From the NCBI RefSeq assembly GCF_012844455.2, contig NZ_JABBCQ020000009.1, forward strand, positions 160,512 through 224,511: a stretch of DNA of 64,000 bases, written 5' to 3'. The translations under genes and the position numbers were made by a program. This document shows positions 35,719 to 45,907 of the stretch, one piece after another; the first letter of the stretch is position 1, and every line of letters begins with the position of its first letter. The notes under the pieces were generated by a model that was not told the DNA's origin, made no database searches, and was given only the letters and a program-made list of their open reading frames with translations. Source of the DNA: Comamonas suwonensis (GTDB lineage: Bacteria > Pseudomonadota > Gammaproteobacteria > Burkholderiales > Burkholderiaceae_C).

Positions 35719-36609
35719 ATGCCACAGCACTCCGCCCCCTCCGCCCATCGCCACACGTTGACGGGCATTGGCTTTACGGTGCTGGCCTGTGCCTGCTTTT
35801 CCATACTGGATACCGGCTCCAAATATGCAGGCGCGCTGCTGCCACTGTTGATGGCGCTGTGGCTGCGCTATGTGCTGCAGTCGGCCTTGACCGTCGGTTT
35901 TGGCGTGGCACGCCATGGGCTGGATATTTTTCGCACGCAGCGACCGGGGTTTCAGTTGTTGCGCGCCATTTTGTTTTGCATGAGCAATGCGCTGGCCATG
36001 CTCAGCCTGCGCTATCTGCCGCTGGCTGAGTTCACCGCCATCGTGGCGCTGACACCGCTGGCTCTGACACTGGTTGCCGCTGTGTGGCTGCGCCAGAAGG
36101 TCAGCCCGCTGCGCTGGGTGCTGGTGGCACTGGGCTTTGCAGGTACGCTGGTCATTATCCGCCCGGGCGGTGCGCAGTTCAGCGGCTGGGCACTGGTCTG
36201 GCCTGCATTGCAGCTCGCCGCCAATACGGCCTATCAAGTGCTGAGCAGCCGCATGGCCGGTAAAGAACGCCCGCTGACCACACAGATCTACACCAGCCTG
36301 CTGGCACTGAGCGTGACCTGCATGGCCCTGCCCTGGATCTGGCAACTGCCCAATACCGCAGCGCTATGGCTAGCGGCCATTGCCATGGGCGTAGGCAGCG
36401 CCGTGGGACACCTGATGCTGCTCAAAGCCTATGAAAAGGCCGAGCCCGCCACCATCACACCTTTTCTCTACAGCCAGATTCCCTGTGCCTTGCTGGCCGG
36501 CTGGCTGGTCTATGGCCATATCCCCGATCAATGGGCCGTGATGGGCATGGCTGTCATTGCACTGTGCGGAGCGGCCAGTGCCTGGCTGAGCATGCGAGAG
36601 AGTCGCTAG
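35719..36609 (+). CDS. DMT superfamily (EamA) transporter
   Basis: 296 aa from ATG 35719 (M-P-Q-H-S-A-P). Ten hydrophobic segments arranged as two EamA halves; S-K-Y-A-G-A-L-L-P in the first and Y-S-Q-I-P-C-A-L-L-A-G-W-L-V in the second are characteristic. Probable metabolite exporter in the inner membrane; substrate unknown. An open frame extends upstream to 35548 but overlaps the repeat. Confidence 0.88.
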   Translation: MPQHSAPSAHRHTLTGIGFTVLACACFSILDTGSKYAGALLPLLMALWLRYVLQSALTVGFGVARHGLDIFRTQRPGFQLLRAILFCMSNALAMLSLRYLPLAEFTAIVALTPLALTLVAAVWLRQKVSPLRWVLVALGFAGTLVIIRPGGAQFSGWALVWPALQLAANTAYQVLSSRMAGKERPLTTQIYTSLLALSVTCMALPWIWQLPNTAALWLAAIAMGVGSAVGHLMLLKAYEKAEPATITPFLYSQIPCALLAGWLVYGHIPDQWAVMGMAVIALCGAASAWLSMRESR

Positions 36610-36718
36610 ATCGCATCAAAAAGAATAGCTGCCACCGCCTTGATTCATTTGATATCAGTGCAAATATCATCTGAAACCTATAAATATCAGGCGTATGCAG
36701 CTATTGTTTTATGGGGCT

Positions 36719-37729
36719 TTACTCGCCGCGCGGATCACGGGCCATCAAAGACTGCACAGCTTCGGTCACGGGCAAGGCTCCATCCAGCAAGGCCACCACG
36801 GTTTCGGTGATCGGCATCTCAACCCCCACCTGGCGGGCACGGGCCAGCACGGTGCGAGCACTGTAAACACCCTCGGCCACATGGCCCAGCGATGTAACGG
36901 CCTGCTCCAGCGTCTTGCCCTCCGCCAGCAGCAAACCCACTTTGCGGTTGCGTGACAAATCGCCCGTGGCCGTCAGCACCAGATCGCCCAGGCCCGACAA
37001 GCCCATGAAGGTCTCGGCCTGCGCGCCCAGTGCCACGCCCAACCGCGTCATCTCGGCCAGGCCGCGGGTCACCAGCGCAGCACGGGCATTCAAGCCCAGC
37101 GCCAGCCCGTCACACAGGCCGGTGGCGATGGCCAGCACATTCTTGACGGCACCACCGACCTCCACGCCCACGATGTCGTGGTTGGCATAGACGCGCATGG
37201 CATCGCCGTGAAAGGCGGAAACCAGCAGCTCGCTCACACCCTCATGCGCGCTGGCCGCGACCAATGCCGTGGGCTGCTGACGGGCCACCTCGGCCGCAAA
37301 GCTGGGCCCACTAAGGGCCCCGCTTTGCAATAGCGGGGCCACTTGCTGACAGACCTCGTGGGCCATCAGGCCATAGCTGCCAGCGGCAGCATCGGCGGGC
37401 ACCGCTTCAAAGCCTTTGCACAACCAGACCACGGGCACGCGGCAATCTTTGAGCAAGCCCAGCCACTGCCGCAGCGCTGCCATGGGCGTGCCCAGCACGA
37501 TCAAATCCGCAGTCGCCGCATGGGCCATCACATCGCCGCTGACCACGGTGAGCGGTTCGGGAAAGCGGATGCCCGGCAGATAGCGGCTATTGGCACGCTC
37601 AGCCTGCATGAGCTGGGCCTGCGCCAAATCACGCGCCCAAAGGCTGACGGCGCGCTTGTCCGGATGGGTAGCCGCGCTGATGGCCATGGCCGTACCCCAG
37701 GCGCCAGCGCCGATGACAAGAATTTTCAT
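36719..37729 (-). CDS. gpsA: Glycerol-3-phosphate dehydrogenase [NAD(P)+]
   Basis: 336 aa from ATG 37729; an ATG five codons upstream is also possible. NAD fold [36 protein letters not shown] with catalytic-type Lys, and [11 protein letters not shown]. It supplies glycerol-3-phosphate for phospholipids. It follows secB on the minus strand. Confidence 0.96.
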   Translation of the reverse strand: MKILVIGAGAWGTAMAISAATHPDKRAVSLWARDLAQAQLMQAERANSRYLPGIRFPEPLTVVSGDVMAHAATADLIVLGTPMAALRQWLGLLKDCRVPVVWLCKGFEAVPADAAAGSYGLMAHEVCQQVAPLLQSGALSGPSFAAEVARQQPTALVAASAHEGVSELLVSAFHGDAMRVYANHDIVGVEVGGAVKNVLAIATGLCDGLALGLNARAALVTRGLAEMTRLGVALGAQAETFMGLSGLGDLVLTATGDLSRNRKVGLLLAEGKTLEQAVTSLGHVAEGVYSARTVLARARQVGVEMPITETVVALLDGALPVTEAVQSLMARDPRGE

Positions 37730-37850
37730 AGCTTTGGAATTCATAGCAAATAACGCACGCCAGATATGCGAAAGAGGCCACTGGGGCCTCTTTGCTGGGT
37801 GCCTTGATCTGATTGTCCCACAGGGACATCCGATCAAAAAGCGGCGCGCC

Positions 37851-38312
37851 TTACTGGGGCAGCTGACCTTCAGTCTGTGCTGCGGCAGCGGCTTGCTGCT
37901 GCTCGTACATGGCCTGGAAGTTGATTTCGGCCAAGTGCACAGGAGGGAAGCCAGCGCGGGTCACCACGTCAGCCACGTTGCCGCGCAAGTAGGGGTAAAT
38001 GATCTGGGGGCAGGCAATGCCGATTACGCCACCCATCTGGTCTTCAGGCACGTTGCGGATTTCGAAAATGCCCGCTTGCTTGGCTTCGACCAGGAACACG
38101 GTCTTGTCCTGAATCTTGGTCTGAACGGTCGCTGTCACGGCCACTTCGTACACGCCTTCGGCCACGGGAGTGGCTTCCACGCCCAGCTGAATGTCCACGC
38201 TAGGCTGCTCTTGTTCCAGCAAGATAGCGGGAGAGTTAGGCTGCTCCAGGGACAGATCCTTCAGGTACACCCGTTGGATCTGGAACACGGGGCTGTTGTC
38301 TTGTTCGGCCAT
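37851..38312 (-). CDS. secB: Protein-export chaperone SecB
   Basis: 153 aa. SecB motifs [16 protein letters not shown] near the start, and [24 protein letters not shown] in the second half. The tetrameric chaperone keeps precursors unfolded for SecA. The Ala/Gln-rich C-terminus is typical. It lies between grxC and gpsA. Confidence 0.97.
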   Translation of the reverse strand: MAEQDNSPVFQIQRVYLKDLSLEQPNSPAILLEQEQPSVDIQLGVEATPVAEGVYEVAVTATVQTKIQDKTVFLVEAKQAGIFEIRNVPEDQMGGVIGIACPQIIYPYLRGNVADVVTRAGFPPVHLAEINFQAMYEQQQAAAAAQTEGQLPQ

Positions 38313-38514
38313 GATGAGCTTGGTCTTTCAGAAAAATTCTTGCGGGAGAAATGCAAATGCCTGCGGTGAGTGTCAGCACGATGGCTAGTCTCACAGCAGG
38401 CATTTCCATGAAATAGCGCCTTGCATTATGCAGCGACTGCCAACAGGCCTATGGTCGCTACTTGTGTAAAGCGGGAATTCATGTCATTTGCTGGCATTTT
38501 TACAGGGTATGTAA

Positions 38515-38772
38515 TTAGCTTTGCAGCAGTGGCAGCAGGCCGCCATTGGCATCCAGCGCCATCAGATCGTCGCAGCCACCCACATGGGTCTCACCAATAA
38601 AGATCTGCGGCACGGTGCGGCGGCCGGTGATCTCCATCATGTGATTGCGTGCAGCAACGTCGAAATCAATGCGGACTTCTTCAATCTGCTCAACGCCCTT
38701 GGACTTGAGAATCTGCTTGGCACGCGTGCAATAAGGGCAGACGGCGGTGGTGTACATCTTCACGGCTTGCAT
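38515..38772 (-). CDS. grxC: Glutaredoxin 3
   Basis: 85 aa. The active site C-P-Y-C is at residues 12-15, followed by R-T-V-P-Q-I-F-I and G-G-C-D-D-L. It is a dithiol glutaredoxin reducing disulfides with glutathione. It is part of the gpsA-secB-grxC-rhodanese minus-strand run. Confidence 0.95.
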   Translation of the reverse strand: MQAVKMYTTAVCPYCTRAKQILKSKGVEQIEEVRIDFDVAARNHMMEITGRRTVPQIFIGETHVGGCDDLMALDANGGLLPLLQS

Positions 38773-38845
38773 GAGTCAACTTCCTTGTATGGATGGCGGC
38801 GCAGCCTAGACCCACCGCTCTTCAGAATGATTAGCTGAGACTGAA

Positions 38846-39253
38846 TCAGGCTTTTTCAATGGGCAGACCCGCATCGCGCCAGGCCTTCATACCGCCAGCC
38901 AATGCCTGGGCCTTTTCGTAACCCAGCTTCTTGGCAATGGCTTCAGCGCGTACAGCACGAGCACCCGATGCGCAGACCAGCACCAAGGGCAGTTGCTTGT
39001 TCTTCACGGTCGTCGCCAGCTTTTCTTCAAACTGACTCAGAGGCAAATTCTTGGCTCCGTTGACATGGCCTGCAGCAAACTCTTCGGGCTCGCAGATATC
39101 CAGCACCATGGCTTTTTCACGGTTAATCAGGTGCACAGCAGCAGCAGCCGAAAGGGAACCGCCAGCAGCGCCGCGCAGTGCGGGCAACAGCAGCATCACA
39201 CCCGAAGCCACAGCAATCAGGATCAAATACCAGTTATCGATGATGAATTTCAC
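38846..39253 (-). CDS. Membrane-anchored rhodanese-like protein
   Basis: 135 aa from a GTG start at 39253, behind AAGGAA; a longer frame runs to 39319. An N-terminal membrane segment ([15 protein letters not shown]) precedes a rhodanese domain with active-site C94 in V-C-A-S-G-A-R-A. It could handle persulfide sulfur, with the domain side not certain. Often found next to grxC-secB in betaproteobacteria. Confidence 0.88.
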   Translation of the reverse strand: MKFIIDNWYLILIAVASGVMLLLPALRGAAGGSLSAAAAVHLINREKAMVLDICEPEEFAAGHVNGAKNLPLSQFEEKLATTVKNKQLPLVLVCASGARAVRAEAIAKKLGYEKAQALAGGMKAWRDAGLPIEKA

Positions 39254-39541
39254 GTCATTCCTTGGGATGGCAAACCTGCTGATTTTAGAGGCTGGTCCAC
39301 CATTCAGCCCGTGCGGCACTGCACAGGCCCGCGCCGCACAAGCCCATACGGTTTGTTTACAAGGCTACAAATGAAAGTGCATGCTCTCCCAAAATTCCCG
39401 AAAAGTCTCACAGGAATAGGCAGCAGTCCGGCTATTTGCCTGAAGTGGCTTTCCTGGACTCGCTCCCGGACAAAGGCCCTGCCTCTAGAATGCACGGTTT
39501 TGACTTTGTGTCATTACTGCTTTGCTACTTTGAGAGAATCC

Positions 39542-40285
39542 ATGTACAAGCTCGTTCTGATCCGCCACGGTGAATCCACCTGGAACCTAGAAAACCGCTT
39601 CACCGGCTGGACCGATGTGGATCTGACTGCCACCGGTGTCAAGCAGGCCAAGAAGGCCGGCCAACTGCTCAAGGCAGAAGGCTTCGACTTCGATGTAGCC
39701 TATACCAGCATGCTCAAGCGTGCCATCCGCACCCTCTGGCATGTGCAAGATGAAATGGACCGCACCTGGCTGCCCGTGGTGCATAGCTGGCGTCTCAACG
39801 AACGCCACTACGGCGGTCTGCAAGGCCTGAACAAAGCCGACACCGCCAAGAAATACGGCGATGATCAGGTTCTTGTCTGGCGCCGCAGCTACGATGTGCC
39901 GCCTCCTGCACTGGAAGCCACGGATCCCCGCAGCGAGCGCGGCGATGTGCGCTACGCCAAGCTGCAACCTGAACAGATCCCGCTGACCGAGTGCCTCAAA
40001 GACACCGTTGAGCGCGTGGTTCCGTTCTGGAGCGAGGCCATTGCCCCCGCCATCAAGGCAGGCAAGCGCATCGTTATCACGGCGCATGGCAACTCCATCC
40101 GTGCTCTGATCAAGTATCTGGACAATATCGCCGACGATGCCATCGTGGGTGTGAACGTTCCCAATGGCATTCCTCTCGTGTATGAGCTGGATGCTGATCT
40201 CAAGCCCATTCGCCACTACTACCTGGGCGATGCCGAAGCAGCAGCCAAGGCAGCTGCTGCCGTCGCAGCTCAGGGCAAGGCCTGA
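39542..40285 (+). CDS. gpmA: 2,3-bisphosphoglycerate-dependent phosphoglycerate mutase
   Basis: 247 aa from ATG 39542; upstream frame to 38993 is not coding. The motif [10 protein letters not shown] has catalytic His9; [12 protein letters not shown] and [10 protein letters not shown] carry the second catalytic His. Interconverts 3- and 2-phosphoglycerate. The tail is Ala-rich. Confidence 0.97.
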   Translation: MYKLVLIRHGESTWNLENRFTGWTDVDLTATGVKQAKKAGQLLKAEGFDFDVAYTSMLKRAIRTLWHVQDEMDRTWLPVVHSWRLNERHYGGLQGLNKADTAKKYGDDQVLVWRRSYDVPPPALEATDPRSERGDVRYAKLQPEQIPLTECLKDTVERVVPFWSEAIAPAIKAGKRIVITAHGNSIRALIKYLDNIADDAIVGVNVPNGIPLVYELDADLKPIRHYYLGDAEAAAKAAAAVAAQGKA

Positions 40286-40417
40286 GATTCCTTTTCGCCG
40301 CCCATTGCTCAGACGGCTTCGGTAGTCTGAAGATGGGCTGACGCAGAAAAAGGCCTATGGAACCTCATGGGCCTTCTGTCGTCCAAGGTGTATATTGCGA
40401 ATGGTTAAAGGGGTGCT

Positions 40418-41929
40418 ATGGGTCAAAAAATCAAAATTGCAGGCTGGATCTCTGTCGGCGTGGTCGCTGGTGCGCTGACCACCGTATCACTGCAGACGCT
40501 GGCTCGTGGCGGCGTAACGCCTCTGCCACTTGAAGAAATCCAGCAACTTTCGGCCGTTTTTGGTCTGATCAAGACAGATTATGTGGAGCCAGTCAGTGAC
40601 AAGAAGCTGATCACCGATGCCATCTCAGGCATGGTCTCCAGCCTTGACCCTCACTCCCAATACTTCGACAAGAAGACATACAAAGAATTCAAGGAAGGCA
40701 CTTCCGGCAAGTTCGTGGGCGTAGGCATTGAGATCACCATGGAAGATGGCCTGATCAAGATTGTCTCTCCCATCGAAGGCTCGCCCGCCTTCCGTGCAGG
40801 CCTCAAGACCGGCGACCTGATCACCAAGATTGATGACACCGCCGTAAAGGGCCTGACGCTCAATGATGCCGTCAAGCGCATGCGTGGTGAGCCCAATACC
40901 AAGGTGCGCCTGAACATCCTGCGCAAGGATGAAAGTCGTAGTTTCCCCGTCACCATCACGCGTGAAGAGATCAAGACCCAGTCGGTCAAGGGCAAAGTCA
41001 TCGAGCCCGGCTACGCCTGGATTCGCCTGAGCCAGTTCCAGGAACGCACGGTCGATGACTTTGTCCGCAAGGTCGAAGAAATTTACAAACAGGACCCCAA
41101 TCTCAAGGGACTGGTGCTGGACTTACGCAACGACCCTGGCGGCCTGCTGGATGCAGCCGTCGCCATCTCTGCTGCCTTCTTGCCGCCCGATGTGCCCGTG
41201 GTCTCTACCAACGGCCAGTTGGCCGAGAGCAAGGCTGTCTACAAGGCGTCCCCCGAGTTTTACGCTCAGCGGGGCTTTGGAGACCCCCTACAACGCCTGC
41301 CTGCTGCGCTGAAAAAGCTGCCTTTGGTTGTACTGGTCAACGAAGGCTCGGCCTCTGCCAGCGAAATCGTGGCCGGTGCCTTGCAAGATCACAAGCGCGC
41401 CACTGTGATGGGCAGCCAGTCTTTCGGCAAAGGCTCCGTTCAGACGGTGCGCCCTCTGGGCCCAGAGACAGCACTCAAGCTGACCACTGCACGCTATTAC
41501 ACCCCTAGCGGCAAGTCCATTCAGGCCAAGGGCATCGTCCCCGATCTGATGGTGGACGAAACTCCAGAAGGTAACCTCTTCGCAGCTCTGGGCATGCGCG
41601 AGGCAGATCTGGAAAAGCACCTCTCCAGCGGGCAAGGCGCTGAAGTCAAGAACGACGCACTGGAAAAAGCCCGCGAAGAAGCGCGCAAGCGCCTCGAAGA
41701 AGAAACGAAAAAGCCCATTTCTGAACGCCGCCTGCCAGAGTTCGGCTCTGATAAAGACTTCCAGCTGCAGCAAGCACTGAACAAACTCAAAGGCCAGACC
41801 GTTCAGGTCAGCAAAACGCTGACAGAGCGCAAAGTTGAAGACAAGTCCGACGATACGGCCGCTACAGACAAGAAGCCTGCCGTTAAAAAATTGCCTGAAA
41901 AAAGCGAATCCGACAAGAGCAAAAAATAA
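40418..41929 (+). CDS. ctpA: S41 family carboxyl-terminal processing protease
   Basis: 503 aa. N-terminal membrane/signal segment, then a PDZ domain (about 95-180) and the S41 catalytic core. V-N-E-G-S-A-S-A-S-E-I holds the catalytic Ser (about 313), and S-Q-S-F-G-K-G-S-V-Q its Lys (about 338). A Lys/Glu-rich C-terminal tail extends beyond the core. Periplasmic protease of the CtpA/Prc family. A terminator follows. Confidence 0.93.
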   Translation: MGQKIKIAGWISVGVVAGALTTVSLQTLARGGVTPLPLEEIQQLSAVFGLIKTDYVEPVSDKKLITDAISGMVSSLDPHSQYFDKKTYKEFKEGTSGKFVGVGIEITMEDGLIKIVSPIEGSPAFRAGLKTGDLITKIDDTAVKGLTLNDAVKRMRGEPNTKVRLNILRKDESRSFPVTITREEIKTQSVKGKVIEPGYAWIRLSQFQERTVDDFVRKVEEIYKQDPNLKGLVLDLRNDPGGLLDAAVAISAAFLPPDVPVVSTNGQLAESKAVYKASPEFYAQRGFGDPLQRLPAALKKLPLVVLVNEGSASASEIVAGALQDHKRATVMGSQSFGKGSVQTVRPLGPETALKLTTARYYTPSGKSIQAKGIVPDLMVDETPEGNLFAALGMREADLEKHLSSGQGAEVKNDALEKAREEARKRLEEETKKPISERRLPEFGSDKDFQLQQALNKLKGQTVQVSKTLTERKVEDKSDDTAATDKKPAVKKLPEKSESDKSKK

Positions 41930-41957
41930 GCTCAGGGTTGCAGAACCTCTATCAACG

Positions 41958-41980
41958 AGCCGGGCTTGCCCGGCTTTTTT
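41958..41980 (+). terminator. Rho-independent terminator after ctpA
   Basis: AGCCGGGC (41958-41965) and GCCCGGCT (41968-41975), followed by T to 41980. Confidence 0.85.
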
Positions 41981-42003
41981 CTTGGACCCATGGAAGCCAA
42001 CCG

Positions 42004-42750
42004 ATGAACGATGATCAATTGCTGCGCTACTCCCGCCACATCATGCTCGACGAAATCGGCATCGAAGGTCAGGAGCGAATTCTTGCCGCACATGTCGTGA
42101 TCATTGGCGCAGGCGGCCTAGGCTCCCCTGCTGCACTTTATCTGGGCTCTGCTGGCGTAGGCCACATGACCATCGTCGACAACGACACCGTGGACATGAC
42201 CAATCTGCAGCGCCAGATTGCCCATACCACCGCGCGCATCGGCATGCCCAAAGTCGACTCCATTCGAACAGCAGTACACGCCATCAACCCCGAGGTTGAT
42301 ATTCACTGCATTCAGGAGCGCGCTACGGATGCTTTGCTTGATGAGCTACTTCCAGAGGCAACTGTCGTTCTGGACTGCACCGACAACTACAAGACCCGCC
42401 AAGCTATCAACGCCGCCTGCGTGCGCCACGGCACTCCCTTGATAGAAGGTGCAGCCATTCGGGTGGACGGACAGCTCATGGTCATAGACCCCCGAGTCTC
42501 TGACAGCCCTTGTTATGCCTGCGTCTTTCCACCAGAGGCTGAGTTTGAAGAAATTCAGTGCTCAACCATGGGGGTTTTTGCGCCGCTAGTGGGGCTCATC
42601 GGCATACAGCAGGCCGCAGAGGCAATGAAGCTGATCGTCGGTTTTGGCCAACCTTCTGTCGGACGACTCCAAATGCTTGATGCACGCACTTTGGAGTGGA
42701 GTACGATGAAAGTGGCTAGGGTTAAAACCTGTGTTGTTTGCGGCAGCTGA
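42004..42750 (+). CDS. moeB: HesA/MoeB/ThiF family E1-like adenylyltransferase
   Basis: 248 aa from ATG 42004. ATP site I-G-A-G-G-L-G-S-P-A. Zn ligands C170 and C173 pair with C243 and C246 at the end. C186 in I-Q-C-S-T-M-G is the likely active-site cysteine. It adenylates the C-terminus of MoaD- or ThiS-type carrier proteins; a role for molybdopterin (moeB) is the usual assignment but thiF cannot be excluded. Confidence 0.88.
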   Translation: MNDDQLLRYSRHIMLDEIGIEGQERILAAHVVIIGAGGLGSPAALYLGSAGVGHMTIVDNDTVDMTNLQRQIAHTTARIGMPKVDSIRTAVHAINPEVDIHCIQERATDALLDELLPEATVVLDCTDNYKTRQAINAACVRHGTPLIEGAAIRVDGQLMVIDPRVSDSPCYACVFPPEAEFEEIQCSTMGVFAPLVGLIGIQQAAEAMKLIVGFGQPSVGRLQMLDARTLEWSTMKVARVKTCVVCGS

Positions 42751-42875
42751 AATGCCCTTCAAGTAAATTGACATTACAATAAAATTGCATAAATCGTAAT
42801 TTATTTCACTATGCGGGAACTTGGTAGTTCTCACATAGTTCCCGCAAAAAGTCTATCCACCGAACGCCTGCCACT

Positions 42876-43256
42876 GTGAAACTGCGCACCTTTTTCGTTG
42901 AAGACAACCCTACGATTCGCGAGAACCTGATTGCGACGCTGGCGGAGCTTGCGGATGTCGAAGCAGTGGGTCTCGCAGAGACCGAGGCTGATGCATCCGA
43001 GTGGCTAAGCATCAACCCAGGCGCATGGGATCTCGTTATCGTGGATCTGTTCCTTCGAGAAGGTAGCGGCCTTGGCATTGTCACCAGCTTCCAGCAACGT
43101 CTTTCATCGCAAAAGCTGCTGGTGCTCAGCAACTATGCAACCGCAGATGTTCGCGAGCGCTGCCTTGAACTGAATGCCGACGCTGTGTTTGACAAATCCA
43201 ATGAAATCGATGCTCTCATTGACTTCTGCATTGATCTGAACACGGCCAAAGCCTAA
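42876..43256 (+). CDS. Stand-alone response-regulator receiver protein
   Basis: 126 aa, GTG start at 42876. Receiver fold with acidic pocket E9-D10, phosphoacceptor D57 (V-I-V-D-L-F-L-R-E-G), S85 and K107 (F-D-K-S). No output domain. It is convergent with the NarL-type regulator at 43304 and 0.8 kb from the CHASE3 kinase at 44072, so the three may be one signalling module. Confidence 0.88.
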   Translation: MKLRTFFVEDNPTIRENLIATLAELADVEAVGLAETEADASEWLSINPGAWDLVIVDLFLREGSGLGIVTSFQQRLSSQKLLVLSNYATADVRERCLELNADAVFDKSNEIDALIDFCIDLNTAKA

Positions 43257-43270
43257 TCTCTACCACAAGT

Positions 43271-43301
43271 AAAAAGAGGCTTGAATTTTCAAGCCTCTTT
43301 T
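43271..43301. terminator. Bidirectional terminator between the two response regulators
   Basis: AAAAGAGGCTTGA (43272-43284) and TCAAGCCTCTTTT (43289-43301) form a 13-bp stem, with A-run on one side and T-run on the other. It serves both convergent genes. Confidence 0.9.
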
Positions 43302-43303
43302 CG

Positions 43304-43936
43304 TTAATCGATCAGACGATTTTTTAACGCGTAATATGTCAAATCACTATTAGAAGAAAGTCCCATTTTCTCCATCAATCTTGTTCGGTAAGTACTGACA
43401 GTCTTGACACTTAAAGAAAGTGATTTAGCAATATCACCAGCAGTCTCACCGCGGGCCAGTTTCAGAAACACCTGAAATTCGCGTTCAGACAGTTGCTCGT
43501 GTGCCGGCACATCATCTTTGCGATTGAGTTGCTGCGCCAGAAGGTCAGCGACTGTAGGTGTCAGATAACGTCGTCCCAGCGCAACAGTTCGAATCGCTTC
43601 GGCAATATCTTGGGGATCACATTCCTTGTTTAGATATCCGCTGGCACCTTGGCGAATCAAGTTGATTGCGTAGTGCTCCTCAGGGTATCCACTGAGAATC
43701 AAAATCCCCATGTCCGGCGCTTTAGCTCGGAGCATTGCCAGTGCATCGATGCCACTTTGCCCTGGCATAGACAAATCCATCAACAGCACGTCAATCTCTT
43801 GCTCTCGTACCAAATCAATGGCCTCTCGTCCATTGCCTGCTTCTCCAACAACTCTCAGGTCTACATGTTCAGACAGGAATTGGCGTAATCCCGAACGAAC
43901 AATCGCGTGGTCATCCACTATGCCTACTTTTATCAT
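43304..43936 (-). CDS. NarL/FixJ family two-component response regulator
   Basis: 210 aa from ATG 43936 with AGAGGTG upstream. Receiver domain with D8, D9, phosphoacceptor D54 (L-M-D-L-S-M-P-G) and K104. C-terminal LuxR-type HTH begins L-S-E-R-E-F-Q-V-F and includes S-V-K-T-V-S-T-Y-R-T-R-L. It most resembles UvrY/GacA-class regulators. The presumed kinase is at 44072, divergently transcribed. Confidence 0.93.
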   Translation of the reverse strand: MIKVGIVDDHAIVRSGLRQFLSEHVDLRVVGEAGNGREAIDLVREQEIDVLLMDLSMPGQSGIDALAMLRAKAPDMGILILSGYPEEHYAINLIRQGASGYLNKECDPQDIAEAIRTVALGRRYLTPTVADLLAQQLNRKDDVPAHEQLSEREFQVFLKLARGETAGDIAKSLSLSVKTVSTYRTRLMEKMGLSSNSDLTYYALKNRLID

Positions 43937-44071
43937 GAACACCTCTTTTTCATGAAGTTGCGCTCGTCTCCCCCTGCGCATAACTTTTTAAGACCCGAAC
44001 TATGATGTCAGTCATTGACGATACGGTTATGCAGAATATCAGGTAATTGCCTTGTAGGTGAGAGGATGTAG

Positions 44072-45421
44072 ATGCGCTGGACCAATATCCGCAAAATTGC
44101 AGTCAGCCTGACGATAGCGATCATTGCGGCTGTCTTAATGGTAAGTATTAATGAAGCTGGCTATAAACGATCCTTGCAGGCACTGGATACGCTCACCCAG
44201 ACACAAAGCACTAGGTCCAAGCTCAATTTGCTCATGCAGCAAATACTGGACGCCGAGACTGGTCTGCGCGGTTATCTGCTTACAGGAAAAGAACGCTATC
44301 TAGAACCTTATAACTCCGCAAATGCAGCCATTAGTGGCAGCATGGATGAGTTGCGTCGCATCTTCATCATGGATCCCAAGGAGCTGGCATCCTTCACGCC
44401 ACTGGCCCGCCAAGTAGAGCGCAAGACCAGTGAAATGGAGTTAAGCCTGCGCTTGTATCGCCAAGGCAACAATGAAGCATGGCGCTTTGTGATGTTTACC
44501 GATATCGGCATAGAAAACATGGATGCCATCCGGGAGCACATCAAAACCCTGGTTGAGAGCATCGACCAGCGCGCCCAAGCCAACCTGGCTGATATCGAGC
44601 AAACTCTGAGCTTGTCCCGCATAGGCATTGCCACCGTGACCGCGCTCGGAATTCTTGGTTTCTTCATGTACTTGCGCCAAGCGAACGCCCTGCAGCATTC
44701 GCACCAGCGGGAGCAAGAAATTCAGCGCGAAGAGCGCAATCGACTCGAAGAAGTGGTGAGTGAGCGAACTGCCACACTGACAGAACTGGCAACCCACCTG
44801 CAGCAGGTACGCGAAGATGAGCGCGGTCATCTGGCACGAGAGCTCCATGATGAGCTGGGATCGCTGCTAACCGCTGCCAAGCTAGATGTGGCAAGACTCA
44901 AATCAAAGATTGATACCTCAACCCCCGAAGTCTCAGAGAGAGTCGCTCACTTGATCGAAACGCTCAACAGCGGGATCGCACTCAAGCGCCGCATCATTGA
45001 AGACCTGCGCCCCTCATCCCTCTCCAATCTGGGCCTGACCACGGCTTTGGAAATTCTGACTCGCGAGTTTGGTGAGCGCAGCAGCATTGAAGTGGAATGC
45101 AGTCTGGAACCTGTCGATTTGACGGAGTCAACCCAGCTAACGGTATACCGCATCGTTCAGGAATCTCTGACCAATATTGGAAAATACGCCAAAGCCAGTC
45201 ACGTGATAGTGACCGTTCACAACTACCCAACCTATGTAGCCGTGCAGATTCAGGATGATGGTCAGGGCTTTGAGCTGGCCAGCATGCGCCCCAACTCCCA
45301 CGGGCTGGCAGGTATGAAGCACCGCGTTGAAGCCGTGGGAGGCCGACTCACCGTTGCATCGCAACCCAGCAAAGGAACGACTATTTCAGCTGTCATTCCA
45401 CTGGCCATGGTGAATGCCTGA
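44072..45421 (+). CDS. CHASE3-domain sensor histidine kinase (HisKA_3 type)
   Basis: 449 aa. Two membrane segments (about 8-25 and 185-200) flank a CHASE3-like periplasmic helical domain with D-A-E-T-G-L-R-G-Y-L-L-T-G. The cytosolic HisKA_3 dimerisation domain has the phospho-His at H259 in R-E-L-H-D-E-L-G. A HATPase_c domain follows (N-I-G-K-Y-A, Q-D-D-G-Q-G-F, H-G-L-A-G-M-K-H-R). NarL-type regulators are the usual partners of HisKA_3 kinases, which supports pairing with 43304. Confidence 0.92.
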   Translation: MRWTNIRKIAVSLTIAIIAAVLMVSINEAGYKRSLQALDTLTQTQSTRSKLNLLMQQILDAETGLRGYLLTGKERYLEPYNSANAAISGSMDELRRIFIMDPKELASFTPLARQVERKTSEMELSLRLYRQGNNEAWRFVMFTDIGIENMDAIREHIKTLVESIDQRAQANLADIEQTLSLSRIGIATVTALGILGFFMYLRQANALQHSHQREQEIQREERNRLEEVVSERTATLTELATHLQQVREDERGHLARELHDELGSLLTAAKLDVARLKSKIDTSTPEVSERVAHLIETLNSGIALKRRIIEDLRPSSLSNLGLTTALEILTREFGERSSIEVECSLEPVDLTESTQLTVYRIVQESLTNIGKYAKASHVIVTVHNYPTYVAVQIQDDGQGFELASMRPNSHGLAGMKHRVEAVGGRLTVASQPSKGTTISAVIPLAMVNA

Positions 45422-45582
45422 TAGTAAGTACTTCATAGAGATTTATCCTACGCAAGTGTCCGAAATTACCCCTACGCAGTAGGAAGATGCTCACCGTCAC
45501 CCCCCTTGGCATCGAATCCCTACAGTGAACACATGGCCCTGGCAAAAGCTTCTGCCGGGTCTGTATTTTCGAGGAGAGAACC

Positions 45583-45744
45583 ATGCTGCACTACGCTATT
45601 GTCTTTTTTGTCATCGCCTTGATTGCCGCCATCTTTGGTTTCGGCGGCATTGCAGCCAGCGCTGCAGGCATCGCAAAAATCCTGTTCTTCGTCTTTATCG
45701 TGATGGCCGTTATCACCTTCTTGGTTGGACTGGTGAAGAAGTAA
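45583..45744 (+). CDS. DUF1328 (YtjA) small membrane protein, 53 aa
   Basis: ATG 45583 is preceded by GAGGAGAG. Two hydrophobic helices: [20 protein letters not shown], a [11 protein letters not shown] loop characteristic of DUF1328, then F-F-V-F-I-V-M-A-V. Ends V-K-K. Its function is unknown. It is shorter than 60 codons and easily missed. It begins a run of envelope-stress genes. Confidence 0.9.
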   Translation: MLHYAIVFFVIALIAAIFGFGGIAASAAGIAKILFFVFIVMAVITFLVGLVKK

Positions 45745-45907
45745 GCTTGCTTTGCAAATGTGTAGAACTTTGTTCATATGCATTGCGCAAACAAGGAGTA
45801 TTGGCCATCATTCCTCTCAACTTCTGCATTTCAGAAGTTGCGATGTTCATGAGCCGCATGACCGCACACTTTCGTAAGAATTTCTAAATTTCTGGGAGTT
45901 TCAGACA

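Noticed and set aside
40350..40376. Hairpin AAGGCCTATG/CATGGGCCTT after gpmA
   Set aside because: The stem is imperfect and no T-run follows, so it was not called a terminator.
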